Of a DNA stretch of 64,000 nucleotides, positions 44,751 to 54,577 are shown piece by piece. The stretch's first letter is position 1; each line of letters starts with the position of its first letter. The notes beneath the pieces were generated by a model. The model made no database searches, was not told where the DNA came from, and worked only from the letters and a program-made list of their open reading frames with translations. The stretch covers positions 1 through 64,000 of the forward strand of contig CACEXV010000004.1 of assembly GCA_902563575.1 (NCBI GenBank). Reading direction: 5' to 3'. A program made the position numbers and the translations under genes. The stretch comes from an uncultured Pelagibacteraceae bacterium (GTDB lineage Bacteria > Pseudomonadota > Alphaproteobacteria > Pelagibacterales > Pelagibacteraceae).

Positions 44751-45853
44751 TATTTTAATTTTATCTTAAACAGGCTGTCTCCATAAAGATAGACGGGTAT
44801 TTTACTTTTTAATTTAATCTTTTTAATAGGACTTATCGTATCATTATTGTATCCATATTTCTTTAAATTTTGACTAGATTTGAATATATATAAATTATCT
44901 ATTAACTTACTCTTGATCAAAAAATTTAAATAAGTAAGCCCACTTTCAACTAAAACTCGAGTATATTTTTTAGAGAGTATTTTAAAAATTTTTAAATAGT
45001 CATCACTTGTATCCATTTTCTCCAATAATACGACTTCAATTTTTTTTTTTCTAAAAAAGGAAATTTTTTTTTTATTTTTACTTATTGTAAAAATTTTTAT
45101 TTTCCTATTTAAATTTGATTTAAATATTTTTAAATTTCTTTTTATTTTGAGAAATCTATCAATAATTACTATATCCGGACTTTTATCCTCTAAACCCTTT
45201 ATTCTACAATTTAATAGAGAGTTGTCTTTATTAATTGAATACGATGTTGAAAGTAAACAATCGTAAGTGGATCTATAGTATTGACCTCTTAGCCTCGACA
45301 CTTCATTCGTTATCCATTTATTTTTTTTATTTATCGTAAAAAAATCTTTTGATATTGCTAACTTTGCGTCAATTAAAGGGAGCTTTTTTTTATTTCTTAA
45401 TTTATGACTTTTATAAAAATCATTTCCCTTCGATTTTAAGATATTTTTTTTTACTATAATTTTATTTTTTTTTAAAATGTTTGCTGATTTGCCCTTTGTC
45501 CTTAAATCAAAATCTTCGATAGAATAGAATACTTTTTTGATCTTCTTTTTTATAATTGAGTTTACACAGGGGGGTGTATTACCAAAATGATTACAAGGTT
45601 CCAAAGTGACATATAATGTGCAATCTTTAAAATTTTTTTTTTGATTTAAGGCTTTATGCTCAGCGTGTGGCCTTCCATTTATAGAAGTTGTGCCGGTAGA
45701 TATTATGCTACCATTTTTTTCAACCACACAGCCTACTGATGGATTTGTTTTTGTGGAACCTAAATTAATTCTAGCCTGTTGAAAGGCTAATTCAAGGCAA
45801 TTTATGTTAAATTTATTGACCTTATTTCTTTTTAGATCTGCCATGAAGCTCAT
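44750..45853 (-). CDS. ribD: Bifunctional diaminohydroxyphosphoribosylaminopyrimidine deaminase / reductase
   Basis: Two middle steps of riboflavin synthesis. The N-terminal deaminase has the zinc site HAEHKAL near residue 63 and [15 protein letters not shown] near 87, with all zinc Cys/His in place. The C-terminal reductase (from about 150) has [12 protein letters not shown] and [10 protein letters not shown], consistent with the DHFR-like fold. Length 367 is standard. Overlaps nrdR by 32 bases; an in-frame ATG three codons later is an alternative start. Confidence 0.93.
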   Translation of the reverse strand: MSFMADLKRNKVNKFNINCLELAFQQARINLGSTKTNPSVGCVVEKNGSIISTGTTSINGRPHAEHKALNQKKNFKDCTLYVTLEPCNHFGNTPPCVNSIIKKKIKKVFYSIEDFDLRTKGKSANILKKNKIIVKKNILKSKGNDFYKSHKLRNKKKLPLIDAKLAISKDFFTINKKNKWITNEVSRLRGQYYRSTYDCLLSTSYSINKDNSLLNCRIKGLEDKSPDIVIIDRFLKIKRNLKIFKSNLNRKIKIFTISKNKKKISFFRKKKIEVVLLEKMDTSDDYLKIFKILSKKYTRVLVESGLTYLNFLIKSKLIDNLYIFKSSQNLKKYGYNNDTISPIKKIKLKSKIPVYLYGDSLFKIKLK

Positions 45854-46289
45854 CTATATATTCACCGAACTCACCGATCTCTTTAAAATTTGTGTAAACT
45901 GAAGCAAATCTTATGTATGCTATTTTATCAAGTTCTTTAAGCTCATCCATAACTTTTTTACCAATAACACTAGATTGAATTTCTGATTGTCCCATTTCTT
46001 CCAACTCCCTTGAAATTTTTGAAACTACTTTTTCGGTTGTGTCAGAGTCAATTGGTCTTTTTTTTAATGCAGTGAAAAGTGACTTAGCTAATTTTTCGCG
46101 ATCAAATGGACTTCTCCTTCCATTTTTTTTTATAACAGTCAATTCCCTGAATTGAACTCTTTCAAATGTGGTAAACCTTTGACCGCCGCTACAAGTACAA
46201 ACTCTTCTTCGTCTTATTGCTGTTCCATCTTCTGTTGGTCTTGAGTCAACTACTGAAGTATCTTTTTCCCTACAAAAAGGACATATCAT
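45822..46289 (-). CDS. nrdR: Transcriptional repressor NrdR
   Basis: Zinc/ATP-cone repressor of ribonucleotide reductase genes. From ATG at 46289 the protein has 155 residues and starts [18 protein letters not shown], the canonical NrdR beginning; an upstream in-frame ATG would add 16 residues without family match. The ATP-cone ([18 protein letters not shown]) follows. The second zinc knuckle reads [10 protein letters not shown] where the family has C-x2-C followed by G-x-RF, so one Cys is moved by one residue and one residue is inserted. glyA overlaps no coding base of the chosen start (gap of ten bases). Confidence 0.93.
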   Translation of the reverse strand: MICPFCREKDTSVVDSRPTEDGTAIRRRRVCTCSGGQRFTTFERVQFRELTVIKKNGRRSPFDREKLAKSLFTALKKRPIDSDTTEKVVSKISRELEEMGQSEIQSSVIGKKVMDELKELDKIAYIRFASVYTNFKEIGEFGEYIDELHGRSKKK

Positions 46290-46299
46290 AGATAGACCT

Positions 46300-47601
46300 T
46301 TAATTACTATATATTGGAAAAGATGTACATAGATCAATCACTTCTTTTTTAACCTCTTGCTCTATTTTAGAGTTATCTTCGAGATTCTTAGATAAGCCTT
46401 TAAGAGTCTTAGTTATTAGTTGACCAATTAAAATGAACTCTTCTTTTCCAAAGCCTCTTGTTGTGCAAGCAGGTGTCCCTAGTCTTATCCCGGAAGTAAT
46501 CATTGGGCTCTGTGTATCAAAAGGAATACCATTTTTATTACAAGTAATGTTGGCATTGCCTAAAGATTTTTCAGCATCTTTACCAGTCAAATTATATGGT
46601 CTTAAATCGACCAGCATTAAATGGGTATCTGTTCCTCCAGAAAAAATTTTGAAATCATTCTTAATTAATGTATCTGCTAAAATTTTAGCATTTGAAATAA
46701 CATTTTTTGTGTATTCTCTAAAATTTGAGTGTAAAGCCTCCTTGAAACAAACTGCTTTTGCTGCAACAACATGCATTAATGGTCCACCTTGTAATCCAGG
46801 AAAGACAGCACTATTAAACTTTTTAATTAAATCCTCTTTGTTAGTTAGTATGATACCACCTCTTGGACCTCGTAAAACTTTATGTGTTGTTGATGTGACC
46901 ACATCTGCATAATCTGCAGGATTTGGATATTCTTTTCCCGCTACCAATCCTGAGAAGTGCGCCATGTCAACAAGTAAGTACGCTCCAACTTTGTCTGCAA
47001 TTTCTCTAAATTTTTTAAAATCTATCACTCTAGAATAAGCGCTACCGCCAGCAATTATTAATTTAGGTTTATTTTTAACTGCCAACTCTTCGACTTGGGC
47101 ATAATCAATTAATCCAGTTTCTTTATTAACTTCATAATGCAAAGCATTAAACCATTTTCCGGATTGTGCCGGTTTAGCTCCATGAGTTAGGTGACCTCCG
47201 GAATTTAAACTCATAGCTAAAGTAGTATCACCTGGTTTTAACAGGGCAAGATAAACTGCTCCGTTTGCTTGAGCACCAGAGTGAGGTTGTACGTTTGCAA
47301 ATTTACAATTGAAAAGTTTTTTAGCTCTTTCAATTGCTAAGTTTTCTGAAATATCAACAAACTCACACCCACCGTAATATCTTTTTCCAGAATAACCTTC
47401 AGCATATTTATTGGTCAAAACTGATCCTTGTGCATCTAAGACAGCTTTTGATACAATATTTTCAGATGCAATTAATTCTATGTGCTCGTTTTGGCGATTA
47501 AATTCCTTTTTGATTGAATTAAAAAGTTCAATGTCAGATGTTTTTAAATCATCATCAAAAAAATTTGAAACTAGACTTTTAATTTTAGTAACTGTCGACA
47601 T
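46300..47601 (-). CDS. glyA: Serine hydroxymethyltransferase
   Basis: PLP enzyme interconverting serine and glycine with tetrahydrofolate. The 433-residue protein has [19 protein letters not shown] YSGKRYYGG near residue 68, [10 protein letters not shown] near 212 and [15 protein letters not shown] near 235 with the PLP lysine. No glycine riboswitch was found in the two bases between rpiB and this gene. First in the glyA-nrdR-ribD run. Confidence 0.97.
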   Translation of the reverse strand: MSTVTKIKSLVSNFFDDDLKTSDIELFNSIKKEFNRQNEHIELIASENIVSKAVLDAQGSVLTNKYAEGYSGKRYYGGCEFVDISENLAIERAKKLFNCKFANVQPHSGAQANGAVYLALLKPGDTTLAMSLNSGGHLTHGAKPAQSGKWFNALHYEVNKETGLIDYAQVEELAVKNKPKLIIAGGSAYSRVIDFKKFREIADKVGAYLLVDMAHFSGLVAGKEYPNPADYADVVTSTTHKVLRGPRGGIILTNKEDLIKKFNSAVFPGLQGGPLMHVVAAKAVCFKEALHSNFREYTKNVISNAKILADTLIKNDFKIFSGGTDTHLMLVDLRPYNLTGKDAEKSLGNANITCNKNGIPFDTQSPMITSGIRLGTPACTTRGFGKEEFILIGQLITKTLKGLSKNLEDNSKIEQEVKKEVIDLCTSFPIYSN

Positions 47602-47603
47602 AA

Positions 47604-48041
47604 TTAAATTTTTTTAACTCTTCTTTGGTGCCTGCCTCCCTCAAACTTTGTATTTAAAAAAGTACTCAATATTTTCTTTATATCTTTTTTTTTTGTTAGT
47701 CTAGCACCTAAGCATAATATATTAGCATTATTATGAGCTCTACACAAATAAGTAGATTTTAAATTATAGCATACTGCGGCTCTTATTCCTCTTTGTTTAT
47801 TAGCTGATATTGCCATACCGGTGCCTGATCCACAAACTAGTATGCCAATATGGCTCTTTTTCGATTTCACTCTAATTGCAATTTTTTTTGCAAAATCAGG
47901 ATAATCTACAGAATTGTCGCTATATGGTCCAAGATCTATTGTAGATATTTGATTTTTTATTAATAAATCTTTAATGATTTCTTTTAAATCAAAACCTGCA
48001 TGATCCGATGCTATACAAATTTTTTTAAATAGTGAGTTCAA
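47604..48041 (-). CDS. rpiB: Ribose 5-phosphate isomerase B
   Basis: The 145-residue protein has the RpiB landmarks: [11 protein letters not shown] near residue 10, VDYPDFA near 46, and [15 protein letters not shown] near 67 with catalytic Cys, followed by GIRAAVCYN and the [12 protein letters not shown] segment. The start lies at 48041 and the gene ends two bases before glyA. It is divergent from hemB. Confidence 0.95.
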   Translation of the reverse strand: MNSLFKKICIASDHAGFDLKEIIKDLLIKNQISTIDLGPYSDNSVDYPDFAKKIAIRVKSKKSHIGILVCGSGTGMAISANKQRGIRAAVCYNLKSTYLCRAHNNANILCLGARLTKKKDIKKILSTFLNTKFEGGRHQRRVKKI

Positions 48042-48061
48042 AGTTTTAAATTTTATGTTAA

Positions 48062-48075
48062 TTAACTATAGTTAA
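48062..48075. repeat. 14-bp perfect palindrome in the rpiB-hemB divergent spacer
   Basis: TTAACTATAGTTAA reads the same on both strands and is centred between the two divergent genes (start codons at 48041 and 48122). It could be an operator for one of the two units. In such AT-rich DNA a chance palindrome of this length is also possible. Confidence 0.35.
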
Positions 48076-48121
48076 ATAATAATATATTTATCATACAAAA
48101 AAAAGTTTAATGTTTTAAAAT

Positions 48122-49123
48122 ATGAAATATCCTGGAAAATATCCAAAAACAAGACTTAGAAGAAATAGGACGCATGACTGGGTAAGAAGACTTGTTTCAG
48201 AAAATAGCCTTACCTCTAGTGACTTAATTTTACCAGTCTTTGTATGTGATGGACGCAATAAAAAAGAAAAAATAAAGTCAATGCCTGGTGTATTCAGATA
48301 TAGTGTTGATAATTTAGAGCCTATAATTAATAAAGCTACCAATTATAAAATTCCTCTAATAGCTTTATTTCCATCAACACCTAAGAATAAAAAGGATCCA
48401 TACGGAAGTGAAGCATTAAATGAAAATAATTTGATATGTCAGGCCTTAAGGAAAATAAAAACAAATAATAAAATTGGTATAATGTGCGATGTTGCGTTAG
48501 ATCCTTACACTTCGCATGGTCATGACGGAATTATAAAAAATAAATATGTGCTAAATGACGAAACTAATGATATTTTAGTTAAACAAGCACTTTTATATGC
48601 TGAAATGGGATGTGATATAATCGCCCCCTCTGATATGATGGATGGCAGGATTGGTTTAATAAGAAAAAATCTCGATAAAAATAATTTAAAAAATATTAAA
48701 ATCTTATCTTACGCTACAAAATATGCTTCAAATTTTTACGGACCCTTTAGAGACGCTGTGGGATCACAAAAATTACTTAGTGGTGACAAAAAGACTTATC
48801 AGATGGATAATCGAAACTCGGATGAGGCACTAAGAGAAGTTTTTTTAGATATTAAAGAAGGCGCAGATTTTGTTATGGTAAAGCCAGGTATGCCTTATCT
48901 TGATATAATAAAATTAATCAATGATAATTTTAAAATTCCAATTTTTTCATACCAAGTTTCAGGTGAGTATAGTTTGCTAAAAAATGGGATAAACAAAAAT
49001 ATTATTAACAGAGAGGCTATATCGGAAACTATAATGTCTTTAAAAAGAGCTGGCTCATCAGCCATTATAACTTATTTTGCCTTAGAATTAGCAAAAGAAC
49101 TCAAAAATAATTTTCTAAAGTAA
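48122..49123 (+). CDS. hemB: Delta-aminolevulinic acid dehydratase (porphobilinogen synthase)
   Basis: Condenses two 5-aminolevulinate molecules to porphobilinogen (heme pathway). The 333-residue protein has RLRRNR-type N-terminal RLRRNRTHDWVR, FVCDG near 38, YATKYASNFYGPFRDA near 198 and FVMVKPGMPYLD near 248 with the two active-site lysines. The metal site reads CDVALDPYTSHGHDG, with Ala and Asp instead of the Zn-binding cysteines, so it is the magnesium-type enzyme seen in alphaproteobacteria and pseudomonads. The 3' end overlaps recO (convergent) by 23 bases. Confidence 0.97.
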   Translation: MKYPGKYPKTRLRRNRTHDWVRRLVSENSLTSSDLILPVFVCDGRNKKEKIKSMPGVFRYSVDNLEPIINKATNYKIPLIALFPSTPKNKKDPYGSEALNENNLICQALRKIKTNNKIGIMCDVALDPYTSHGHDGIIKNKYVLNDETNDILVKQALLYAEMGCDIIAPSDMMDGRIGLIRKNLDKNNLKNIKILSYATKYASNFYGPFRDAVGSQKLLSGDKKTYQMDNRNSDEALREVFLDIKEGADFVMVKPGMPYLDIIKLINDNFKIPIFSYQVSGEYSLLKNGINKNIINREAISETIMSLKRAGSSAIITYFALELAKELKNNFLK

Positions 49124-49769
49124 ATCTAAATTTGGGAAATTGAATATTATTAATTAAGAAAAATTTGTTCATTAAAAGCTTTCGGGTAAACACTAAACCT
49201 TTTTTAATATCTGAGTTATTAACATCTCCCAGTTTGTTAAAGATAAACAACGGAATCTCATAAGCAGTTCCATCAATTACAAAATTTTGAAAATTTACAT
49301 TTTTTTTTGATTTAAGTTTATTGTATTCAATTCCAAAACCCAACTCTTGAATTAAATAAATTTCCCATGCAATGTAATATTGTATCCATTTGCTTTCATC
49401 TAACTTATCGAAAAAATCAACAAGAGAATAAAAAATTTTCGAATTTTTTTGCATTTCAGGTAACAATAAATTTAACATTGCTGTTAAAGAGCTAATTGAA
49501 CACATTCTTTTTTTGTCATCAAAATACTTGGGTGAAATTGGATCAATAATTTCTGGTTGGAAATATCCAATTTGTTTATCATTTTTACTTTTATGATTTA
49601 TATATATTTTGTTTCCAATTTGTAAAAAATTTTTTATTTTTCTTGAATTGCCTCCATAAACAATACCAGAGACTTTTCCGTAATTTTTAGTGAAGACATT
49701 TATTATGTTGGCATTTTCTCTAAACTTCCTTTTTGATAACAAAAATCCTTCATCTTCCCAATCAATCAT
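49101..49769 (-). CDS. recO: DNA repair protein RecO
   Basis: The 222-residue protein begins IDWEDEGFLLSKRKFRENANII, the RecO OB-fold start, and continues with GKVSGIVYGGNSRK, typical of the alphaproteobacterial form. The helical C-terminal part lacks the zinc cysteines of the E. coli type. It follows rnc after two bases; the era gene that is normally between rnc and recO is missing. Confidence 0.9.
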   Translation of the reverse strand: MIDWEDEGFLLSKRKFRENANIINVFTKNYGKVSGIVYGGNSRKIKNFLQIGNKIYINHKSKNDKQIGYFQPEIIDPISPKYFDDKKRMCSISSLTAMLNLLLPEMQKNSKIFYSLVDFFDKLDESKWIQYYIAWEIYLIQELGFGIEYNKLKSKKNVNFQNFVIDGTAYEIPLFIFNKLGDVNNSDIKKGLVFTRKLLMNKFFLINNIQFPKFRFTLENYF

Positions 49770-49771
49770 AT

Positions 49772-50440
49772 CTATTTAATTCTTAATACTTTTATCAATT
49801 TTTTTGCTGCGTTTTGTTGAGCAATTTTTATTGAATTGCCATTAGCAGAGATCTTTTTACTTTCAGGTATTTCCACTTCGACTTTGAAAATTGGGTTATG
49901 TTGTGGCCCCGCTCTATTTTGTATTGAATATTTTGGAAGTTTTTTAAATTTTTTTAAACAATATTCTTGTAGTTTTGTTTTTGGATCGACAAATAATTGG
50001 AATGACTTATTTAAATGTTCATTCCAGTGAGTTTCCACAAATTTTTCACATAATTTAAAACCTTGATCCAAGTAAATTGCTCCAATTAAAGCCTCTAAAC
50101 AGTCACTAATTATTTTTTCATCAGATTTCTCTGCTTTTTTGTAGCTATCTCCTAAAAACATAAAATTTCTTAAATTTAATTTTTTGCCAACTTTTCCGCA
50201 TGTATTTTTATTTACCAAATTTGCAAATTTCTTATCTAACACACCCTCTTTGTCATCTGGAAATTTACTCATTAAATATTTTGATATAATTAAACCAAGA
50301 ACTCTATCGCCCAAAAACTCCAAAATCTCGTTATTATTTATCTTATCATAACTTTTGTGGGTTAAACTTTTTCTTAACAAACTGTCATCTTTAAATCTTA
50401 CATTAATAATGCTTGAAAAGTTATTTATATTTTTTTTCAT
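49772..50440 (-). CDS. rnc: Ribonuclease III
   Basis: Double-strand-specific RNase for rRNA and mRNA processing. The 222-residue protein has NNEILEFLGDRVLGL near residue 37 (signature with Glu41 and Asp45), DCLEALIGAIYLDQG near 114 with the catalytic Glu, and a C-terminal dsRNA-binding domain from about 150 (TKLQEYCLKKFKKLPKY, and AQQNAAKKLIK at the end). It overlaps the lepB stop codon by one base. Confidence 0.94.
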   Translation of the reverse strand: MKKNINNFSSIINVRFKDDSLLRKSLTHKSYDKINNNEILEFLGDRVLGLIISKYLMSKFPDDKEGVLDKKFANLVNKNTCGKVGKKLNLRNFMFLGDSYKKAEKSDEKIISDCLEALIGAIYLDQGFKLCEKFVETHWNEHLNKSFQLFVDPKTKLQEYCLKKFKKLPKYSIQNRAGPQHNPIFKVEVEIPESKKISANGNSIKIAQQNAAKKLIKVLRIK

Positions 50441-51180
50441 TATAAGCTTTTAAAAAATCTATTTAATCTTATTGATTTCTTTATGTTCCAAAATTTAATA
50501 ATTGGACTTATCAATGTATCGTTAGAAAAAAAAATTAAATTTGCCTTTCCTACAAGGTTAATTTTATTTACATATCCAACCTGAGATAAAAATCTGCTAT
50601 CAGTAGAGCAATCTCTATTGTCTCCCATTAAAAAAAAGTGATCTGTAGGGACGATGTACTTATCTGTATTCTTTAAAGTGCCAATACTATTGTAAGCTGT
50701 AATGTACGAAGTTCCATTTGTAAGTGTTTCTTGATAAATATTTGTTTTATATTCTCTATCGGCGCCACATCTTATCTTAATATCATTATCTATTTTTTTT
50801 CTTTCAATCTTCTTGTCGTTAAGAAAAATATCTCCGTTTATAAATTGAACGCTATCTCCCGGAAGTCCTATTAATCTTTTAATATAATCAGTCCGATTAT
50901 CTGCCGGTGTTTTAAAAACAACTAGATCTCCCCTTTTTGGCGTTTCATAAAAATATCTATGGGATGTGAAATTTGGACTAAAGGGAAAGGAGTGCTTGCT
51001 AATTCCGTAAGAGTATTTTGTCACGAAAATTCTATCGCCTATTAATAGTGTCGGCTCCATAGATGAAGATGGAATATAAAAGGGTTGAATTATTAAAGAT
51101 CTAATTATAATGGCAATTAACAAAGCAATTATAATGGTTTTAACGTTTTCAATAATAATTTTTTTATAAGATTTTTTCAT
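50440..51180 (-). CDS. lepB: Signal peptidase I
   Basis: Cleaves signal peptides at the inner membrane. The 246-residue protein has one N-terminal membrane segment (about 12-32), then the nucleophile motif YIPSSSMEPTL with Ser40, and DYIKRLIGLPGDSV with general base Lys101, then GDNRDCSTDSR near 190. Length and motifs fit LepB. It overlaps acpS by four bases. Confidence 0.96.
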   Translation of the reverse strand: MKKSYKKIIIENVKTIIIALLIAIIIRSLIIQPFYIPSSSMEPTLLIGDRIFVTKYSYGISKHSFPFSPNFTSHRYFYETPKRGDLVVFKTPADNRTDYIKRLIGLPGDSVQFINGDIFLNDKKIERKKIDNDIKIRCGADREYKTNIYQETLTNGTSYITAYNSIGTLKNTDKYIVPTDHFFLMGDNRDCSTDSRFLSQVGYVNKINLVGKANLIFFSNDTLISPIIKFWNIKKSIRLNRFFKSL

Positions 51181-51566
51181 TTAACAATTACAACTGATGC
51201 TACGGCATAATTTTTTTCATCTGATAAAGATAAATAGACTTTAAATTTTTTTCTTATAATCATTTTTACAATTCTATAACTTTTTTTTTTAAGTTCCAAA
51301 AATGGTTTGCCGCTATTGTTATTATTTATTTCTATTTCATTGAAACTTAAACCTTTTGAAATTCCGGTGCCTAGCGCTTTAGCAAATGCCTCCTTCGCAG
51401 CAAATCTTTTTGCGTAACAAGAAAACTTATTTTTAAGTTTCTCACAAGATTTTATTTCATTTTTTGTAAAAATTCTTTCCTTTATTTTTTTATTTTTTGT
51501 AATCAAAGACTTTATTCTTTTAATTTCAACGATATCAATTCCATTGCCATAAATATTCATATTCAT
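51177..51566 (-). CDS. acpS: Holo-[acyl-carrier-protein] synthase
   Basis: Transfers phosphopantetheine onto acyl carrier protein. The 129-residue protein has NGIDIVEIKRI with Mg ligand Asp11 and RFAAKEAFAKALGTGIS with Glu59; these are the two family signatures. Overlaps pdxJ by four bases (ATGA) upstream and lepB downstream. Confidence 0.94.
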   Translation of the reverse strand: MNMNIYGNGIDIVEIKRIKSLITKNKKIKERIFTKNEIKSCEKLKNKFSCYAKRFAAKEAFAKALGTGISKGLSFNEIEINNNNSGKPFLELKKKSYRIVKMIIRKKFKVYLSLSDEKNYAVASVVIVK

Positions 51567-52291
51567 TTGATGATTTTTTTGAATTTTTTAATAACTGTTT
51601 TTAAACTGTAAAAAATTGACTCACCTATCAAAAAGTGACCAATGTTAAACTCATTTATATATTTTATCTTTGATAAAATTTTCGCTGATTCATAAGTTAA
51701 ACCATGACCAGCATGAACATCTAGTCCTAAACTAAATCCTAATTTTGCAGCTTTCTCAATTTTACTCAGCTCTATTTTGTAATTTTTCTTTTTATTTACT
51801 AAATTACATAGTTTGCCAGTATGTATTTCTACACAATCTGCATTGTAATATAATTTTGACATCTTGATATCGTCAATATTTGGCTCAATAAAAAGACTTA
51901 CGCGTAATTTTTTTTCTCTTAATTTTTTGATAAATTTTTTTAAATTTTTCTTTTTGTAATTGAGATTTAAACCGCCTTCAGTTGTGATTTCCTTCCTTTT
52001 TTCTGGGACAATACATATAAATTGGGGCTTTTCTCTTAAAGCTATGCTTAACATTTCTCTTGTTGAAGCTATTTCAAGGTTTAATGGTATTTTTAATTTT
52101 TTTTTAATTATCTTTAAATCTTGATCTCTAATGTGTCTTCTGTCTTCTCTTAAATGTATAGTTATTGAATCTGCCCCGCTTTTTTGAGCAAGTATTGCTG
52201 CTCGTAATGGATCTGGGTATATGTCTCCTCGTGCATTTCTGACTGTAGCGACGTGATCAATATTTACACCTAGCCTAACTTTTTTAATCAT
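51563..52291 (-). CDS. pdxJ: Pyridoxine 5'-phosphate synthase
   Basis: Last step of the DXP-dependent vitamin B6 route. The 242-residue TIM barrel has LGVNIDHVATVRNARG near residue 7 with the catalytic His, DPLRAAILAQKSGAD, SITIHLREDRRHI near 36, NLEIAST near 71 and HAGHGLTYES near 192. It shares one base with pyrE and is followed by acpS in the standard pdxJ-acpS-lepB order. Confidence 0.96.
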   Translation of the reverse strand: MIKKVRLGVNIDHVATVRNARGDIYPDPLRAAILAQKSGADSITIHLREDRRHIRDQDLKIIKKKLKIPLNLEIASTREMLSIALREKPQFICIVPEKRKEITTEGGLNLNYKKKNLKKFIKKLREKKLRVSLFIEPNIDDIKMSKLYYNADCVEIHTGKLCNLVNKKKNYKIELSKIEKAAKLGFSLGLDVHAGHGLTYESAKILSKIKYINEFNIGHFLIGESIFYSLKTVIKKFKKIIK

Positions 52292-52872
52292 TAAAGTTTT
52301 CTACTTCCTGGTTTAATGGGTTTTATCTTAGTTAAAGCTTTTGGCAAATCTTGTTTTTTATATGATGGAATATTTAATTTGACCTGAGATATAATTTTTT
52401 CCTTAATTTTTGACTTTCCATTAGTTCTATCTATAATGCACGCAAAGGCTGAGACTTTAGCACCGTACCTGGACACTAACCTTTTACATTCTAAGCTAGA
52501 TTTACCCGTTGTAATAACATCTTCAACAATCAAAACTTTTGATTTTTTTTTTATAAAGAAATTACGCCTTAATCTAAAAATATTATTTTCTCTCTCAGCA
52601 AATATTGTTTTTGTCTTCAACAATTTTCCAATTTCATAACCTATTATTATACCACCCATAGCCGGCGATAGAATAATATCAAACTTTGAGGCACCTTTTT
52701 TTATTTTTGCAGCTAATGATCTGCATATACTTAATGCTTTAGTAGGATTGCTTAGTAATTGAGCGCATTGTACGTATCTTGGGCTGTGTAAGCCAGACGA
52801 TAGAATAAAATGTCCGTCTATTAATGCTTTAGTTTCTCTTAAAATTTTCAAAGATTTTGCGTAAGAAGTCAT
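52291..52872 (-). CDS. pyrE: Orotate phosphoribosyltransferase
   Basis: Pyrimidine synthesis: orotate plus PRPP to OMP. The 193-residue protein has SSGLHSPRYVQC near 25 and the PRPP loop VLIVEDVITTGKSS at 113-126. It is of the smaller alphaproteobacterial type. It overlaps the rel gene by 44 bases. Confidence 0.94.
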   Translation of the reverse strand: MTSYAKSLKILRETKALIDGHFILSSGLHSPRYVQCAQLLSNPTKALSICRSLAAKIKKGASKFDIILSPAMGGIIIGYEIGKLLKTKTIFAERENNIFRLRRNFFIKKKSKVLIVEDVITTGKSSLECKRLVSRYGAKVSAFACIIDRTNGKSKIKEKIISQVKLNIPSYKKQDLPKALTKIKPIKPGSRKL

Positions 52873-54577
52873 TTTTTTTATGTTTATGTCTTATAATTTT
52901 AAAATTTAAATTTTTTTGCTTAATTTGACTTATTAGACTTGTAAAATCCTTTAAATTTTTAATTTGTATATCAAATGAAAATTGTAAATAACTGGATTTT
53001 CTTTTAATTAGTTCCACGTTTATAATATTACTATTATTAATACCAATTAAAGTACTTATTTCACCCAACATCCCTGGTTTATGGGGAAGATCAATTAATA
53101 AGGTGGAATTATAAATTTTCTCTTTTTTAAATGATTTTTCATCAGATCTATTTTGCCAATATCTTCTTATTGCTGCTCTAGCTTTTCCAGTTTTTGAGGT
53201 AGATAGCCAATGTAATGATGGCGAAACCTTTTTTGAAGTAACAATTTTAATCATATCTCCATTTTTAAGATTCGTTTGTAACGGCATCTTTTTTCCATTA
53301 ACTTCGCATCCAATAGCTGTATCACCTATTTTAGTATGGACTGCATAAGCAAAATCTATGGGTGTTCCATTTTTTGGTAATTTAATTACAGCGCCCTTAG
53401 GTGTAAAACAAAATACGTTGTCTTGAAACATCTGGAGTTTAGTAAACTCATAATAATGTTCTGGACTGTTACCTTGCTCTATAATTTCAACTAAATCTCT
53501 AAGCCAATCATATTCTTTCCATGATAATGCGGAGATCTTTTCAGAAGATTTATATTTCCAATGTGAAGCAATACCTCTCTCAGCAAATTCATGCATATCA
53601 AAGGTTCTTATTTGAATTTCGATTCTTTGTTTGTTTGGTCCAATAACAGCTGTATGAATTGATTTATAATTATTTATTTTTGGTGTTGATATATAATCTT
53701 TGAATCTTCCAGGTATAGCAGAAAATTCAGAATGAAAAACGCCAAGTGTCTTATAGCAATCTTGAATATTATTTAATAATACTCTGAATCCAACAATATC
53801 TGTTAATTGCTCGAGTGATATCTTTTTATTCTGCATTTTTCTCCATATGGAAAATGGCGTTTTTTCTCTCCCTGTGATCTTCGCTTCAATATCATTTTTT
53901 TTCAAAACTTTTATTAATTCACTTGAAATTGTTTTAAATGTATCTTCTCTATTATTTTTAATAAAATTTAATCTTTCCTTAATTAAATCTCTTGCTTCAG
54001 AATTTAATATATCAAAAGATAAGTCTTCTAATTCATCTCTGATCCTATTCATGCCCATTCTATCGGCTAAAGGAGCGTAAACTTCCATTGTTTCCTTCGA
54101 TATTCTTTTTTGTTTTTCTTTAGAGTCAAAGGCCTTTATTGTTCTCATATTGTGTAATCTATCCGCAAGTTTGACTAATAAAACTCGAATATCTTTAGAT
54201 GTTGCTAGTATTAACTTCCTGAAATTTTCTGCTTTATTTTTATCGGCTGCTTTGTCCTCTAAAGCTGAGATTTTAGTAACACCATCAACTAGATCAGCCA
54301 CTTCTTTACCAAACTCTTTTAATACAACATTATATGTTGTCTTTGTGTCCTCAATTGTGTCGTGAAGTAAACCTGTTACTATAGTTGCGCTATCTAATCG
54401 TAGATCAGATAAAATATTAGCAACAGCTAATGGATGATTAACAAATGGATCGCCTGATTTCCTTTTTTGATTTTTATGTGCATTAACAGCAAACTCATAA
54501 GCTTTGCTTAAGGTGTTTTTATTGAAAAATCTGTTATAAGACTTTATTTTGTCTATTAAATCTAAATTATTCTGCAT
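52829..54577 (-). CDS. rel: Bifunctional (p)ppGpp synthetase/hydrolase (Rel/SpoT), short form
   Basis: Makes and breaks the stringent-response alarmone. The 582-residue protein has an intact HD hydrolase domain (HPLAVA near 48; HDTIEDT with His72-Asp73), the synthetase domain with GREKTPFSIWRKM and IVGFRVLLNN, and the YKSIHTAVIGP region. TGS begins near 389 (FCFTPKGAVIKLP) and ends near 450. An ACT/RRM domain starts near 491 (LLIDLPHKPGML). Only about 40 residues separate them, so the helical and zinc-finger/conserved-cysteine parts of long Rel proteins are missing. Overlaps folK by 16 bases and pyrE by 44. Confidence 0.93.
   Translation of the reverse strand: MQNNLDLIDKIKSYNRFFNKNTLSKAYEFAVNAHKNQKRKSGDPFVNHPLAVANILSDLRLDSATIVTGLLHDTIEDTKTTYNVVLKEFGKEVADLVDGVTKISALEDKAADKNKAENFRKLILATSKDIRVLLVKLADRLHNMRTIKAFDSKEKQKRISKETMEVYAPLADRMGMNRIRDELEDLSFDILNSEARDLIKERLNFIKNNREDTFKTISSELIKVLKKNDIEAKITGREKTPFSIWRKMQNKKISLEQLTDIVGFRVLLNNIQDCYKTLGVFHSEFSAIPGRFKDYISTPKINNYKSIHTAVIGPNKQRIEIQIRTFDMHEFAERGIASHWKYKSSEKISALSWKEYDWLRDLVEIIEQGNSPEHYYEFTKLQMFQDNVFCFTPKGAVIKLPKNGTPIDFAYAVHTKIGDTAIGCEVNGKKMPLQTNLKNGDMIKIVTSKKVSPSLHWLSTSKTGKARAAIRRYWQNRSDEKSFKKEKIYNSTLLIDLPHKPGMLGEISTLIGINNSNIINVELIKRKSSYLQFSFDIQIKNLKDFTSLISQIKQKNLNFKIIRHKHKKNDFLRKIFENFKRN

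Noticed and set aside
45822..46337. Longer NrdR starting at 46337
   Set aside because: The extra 16 residues do not match the family, whose N-terminus begins with the CPFC knuckle, and would overlap glyA.
47601..47604. Glycine riboswitch before glyA
   Set aside because: Only two bases lie between rpiB and glyA.
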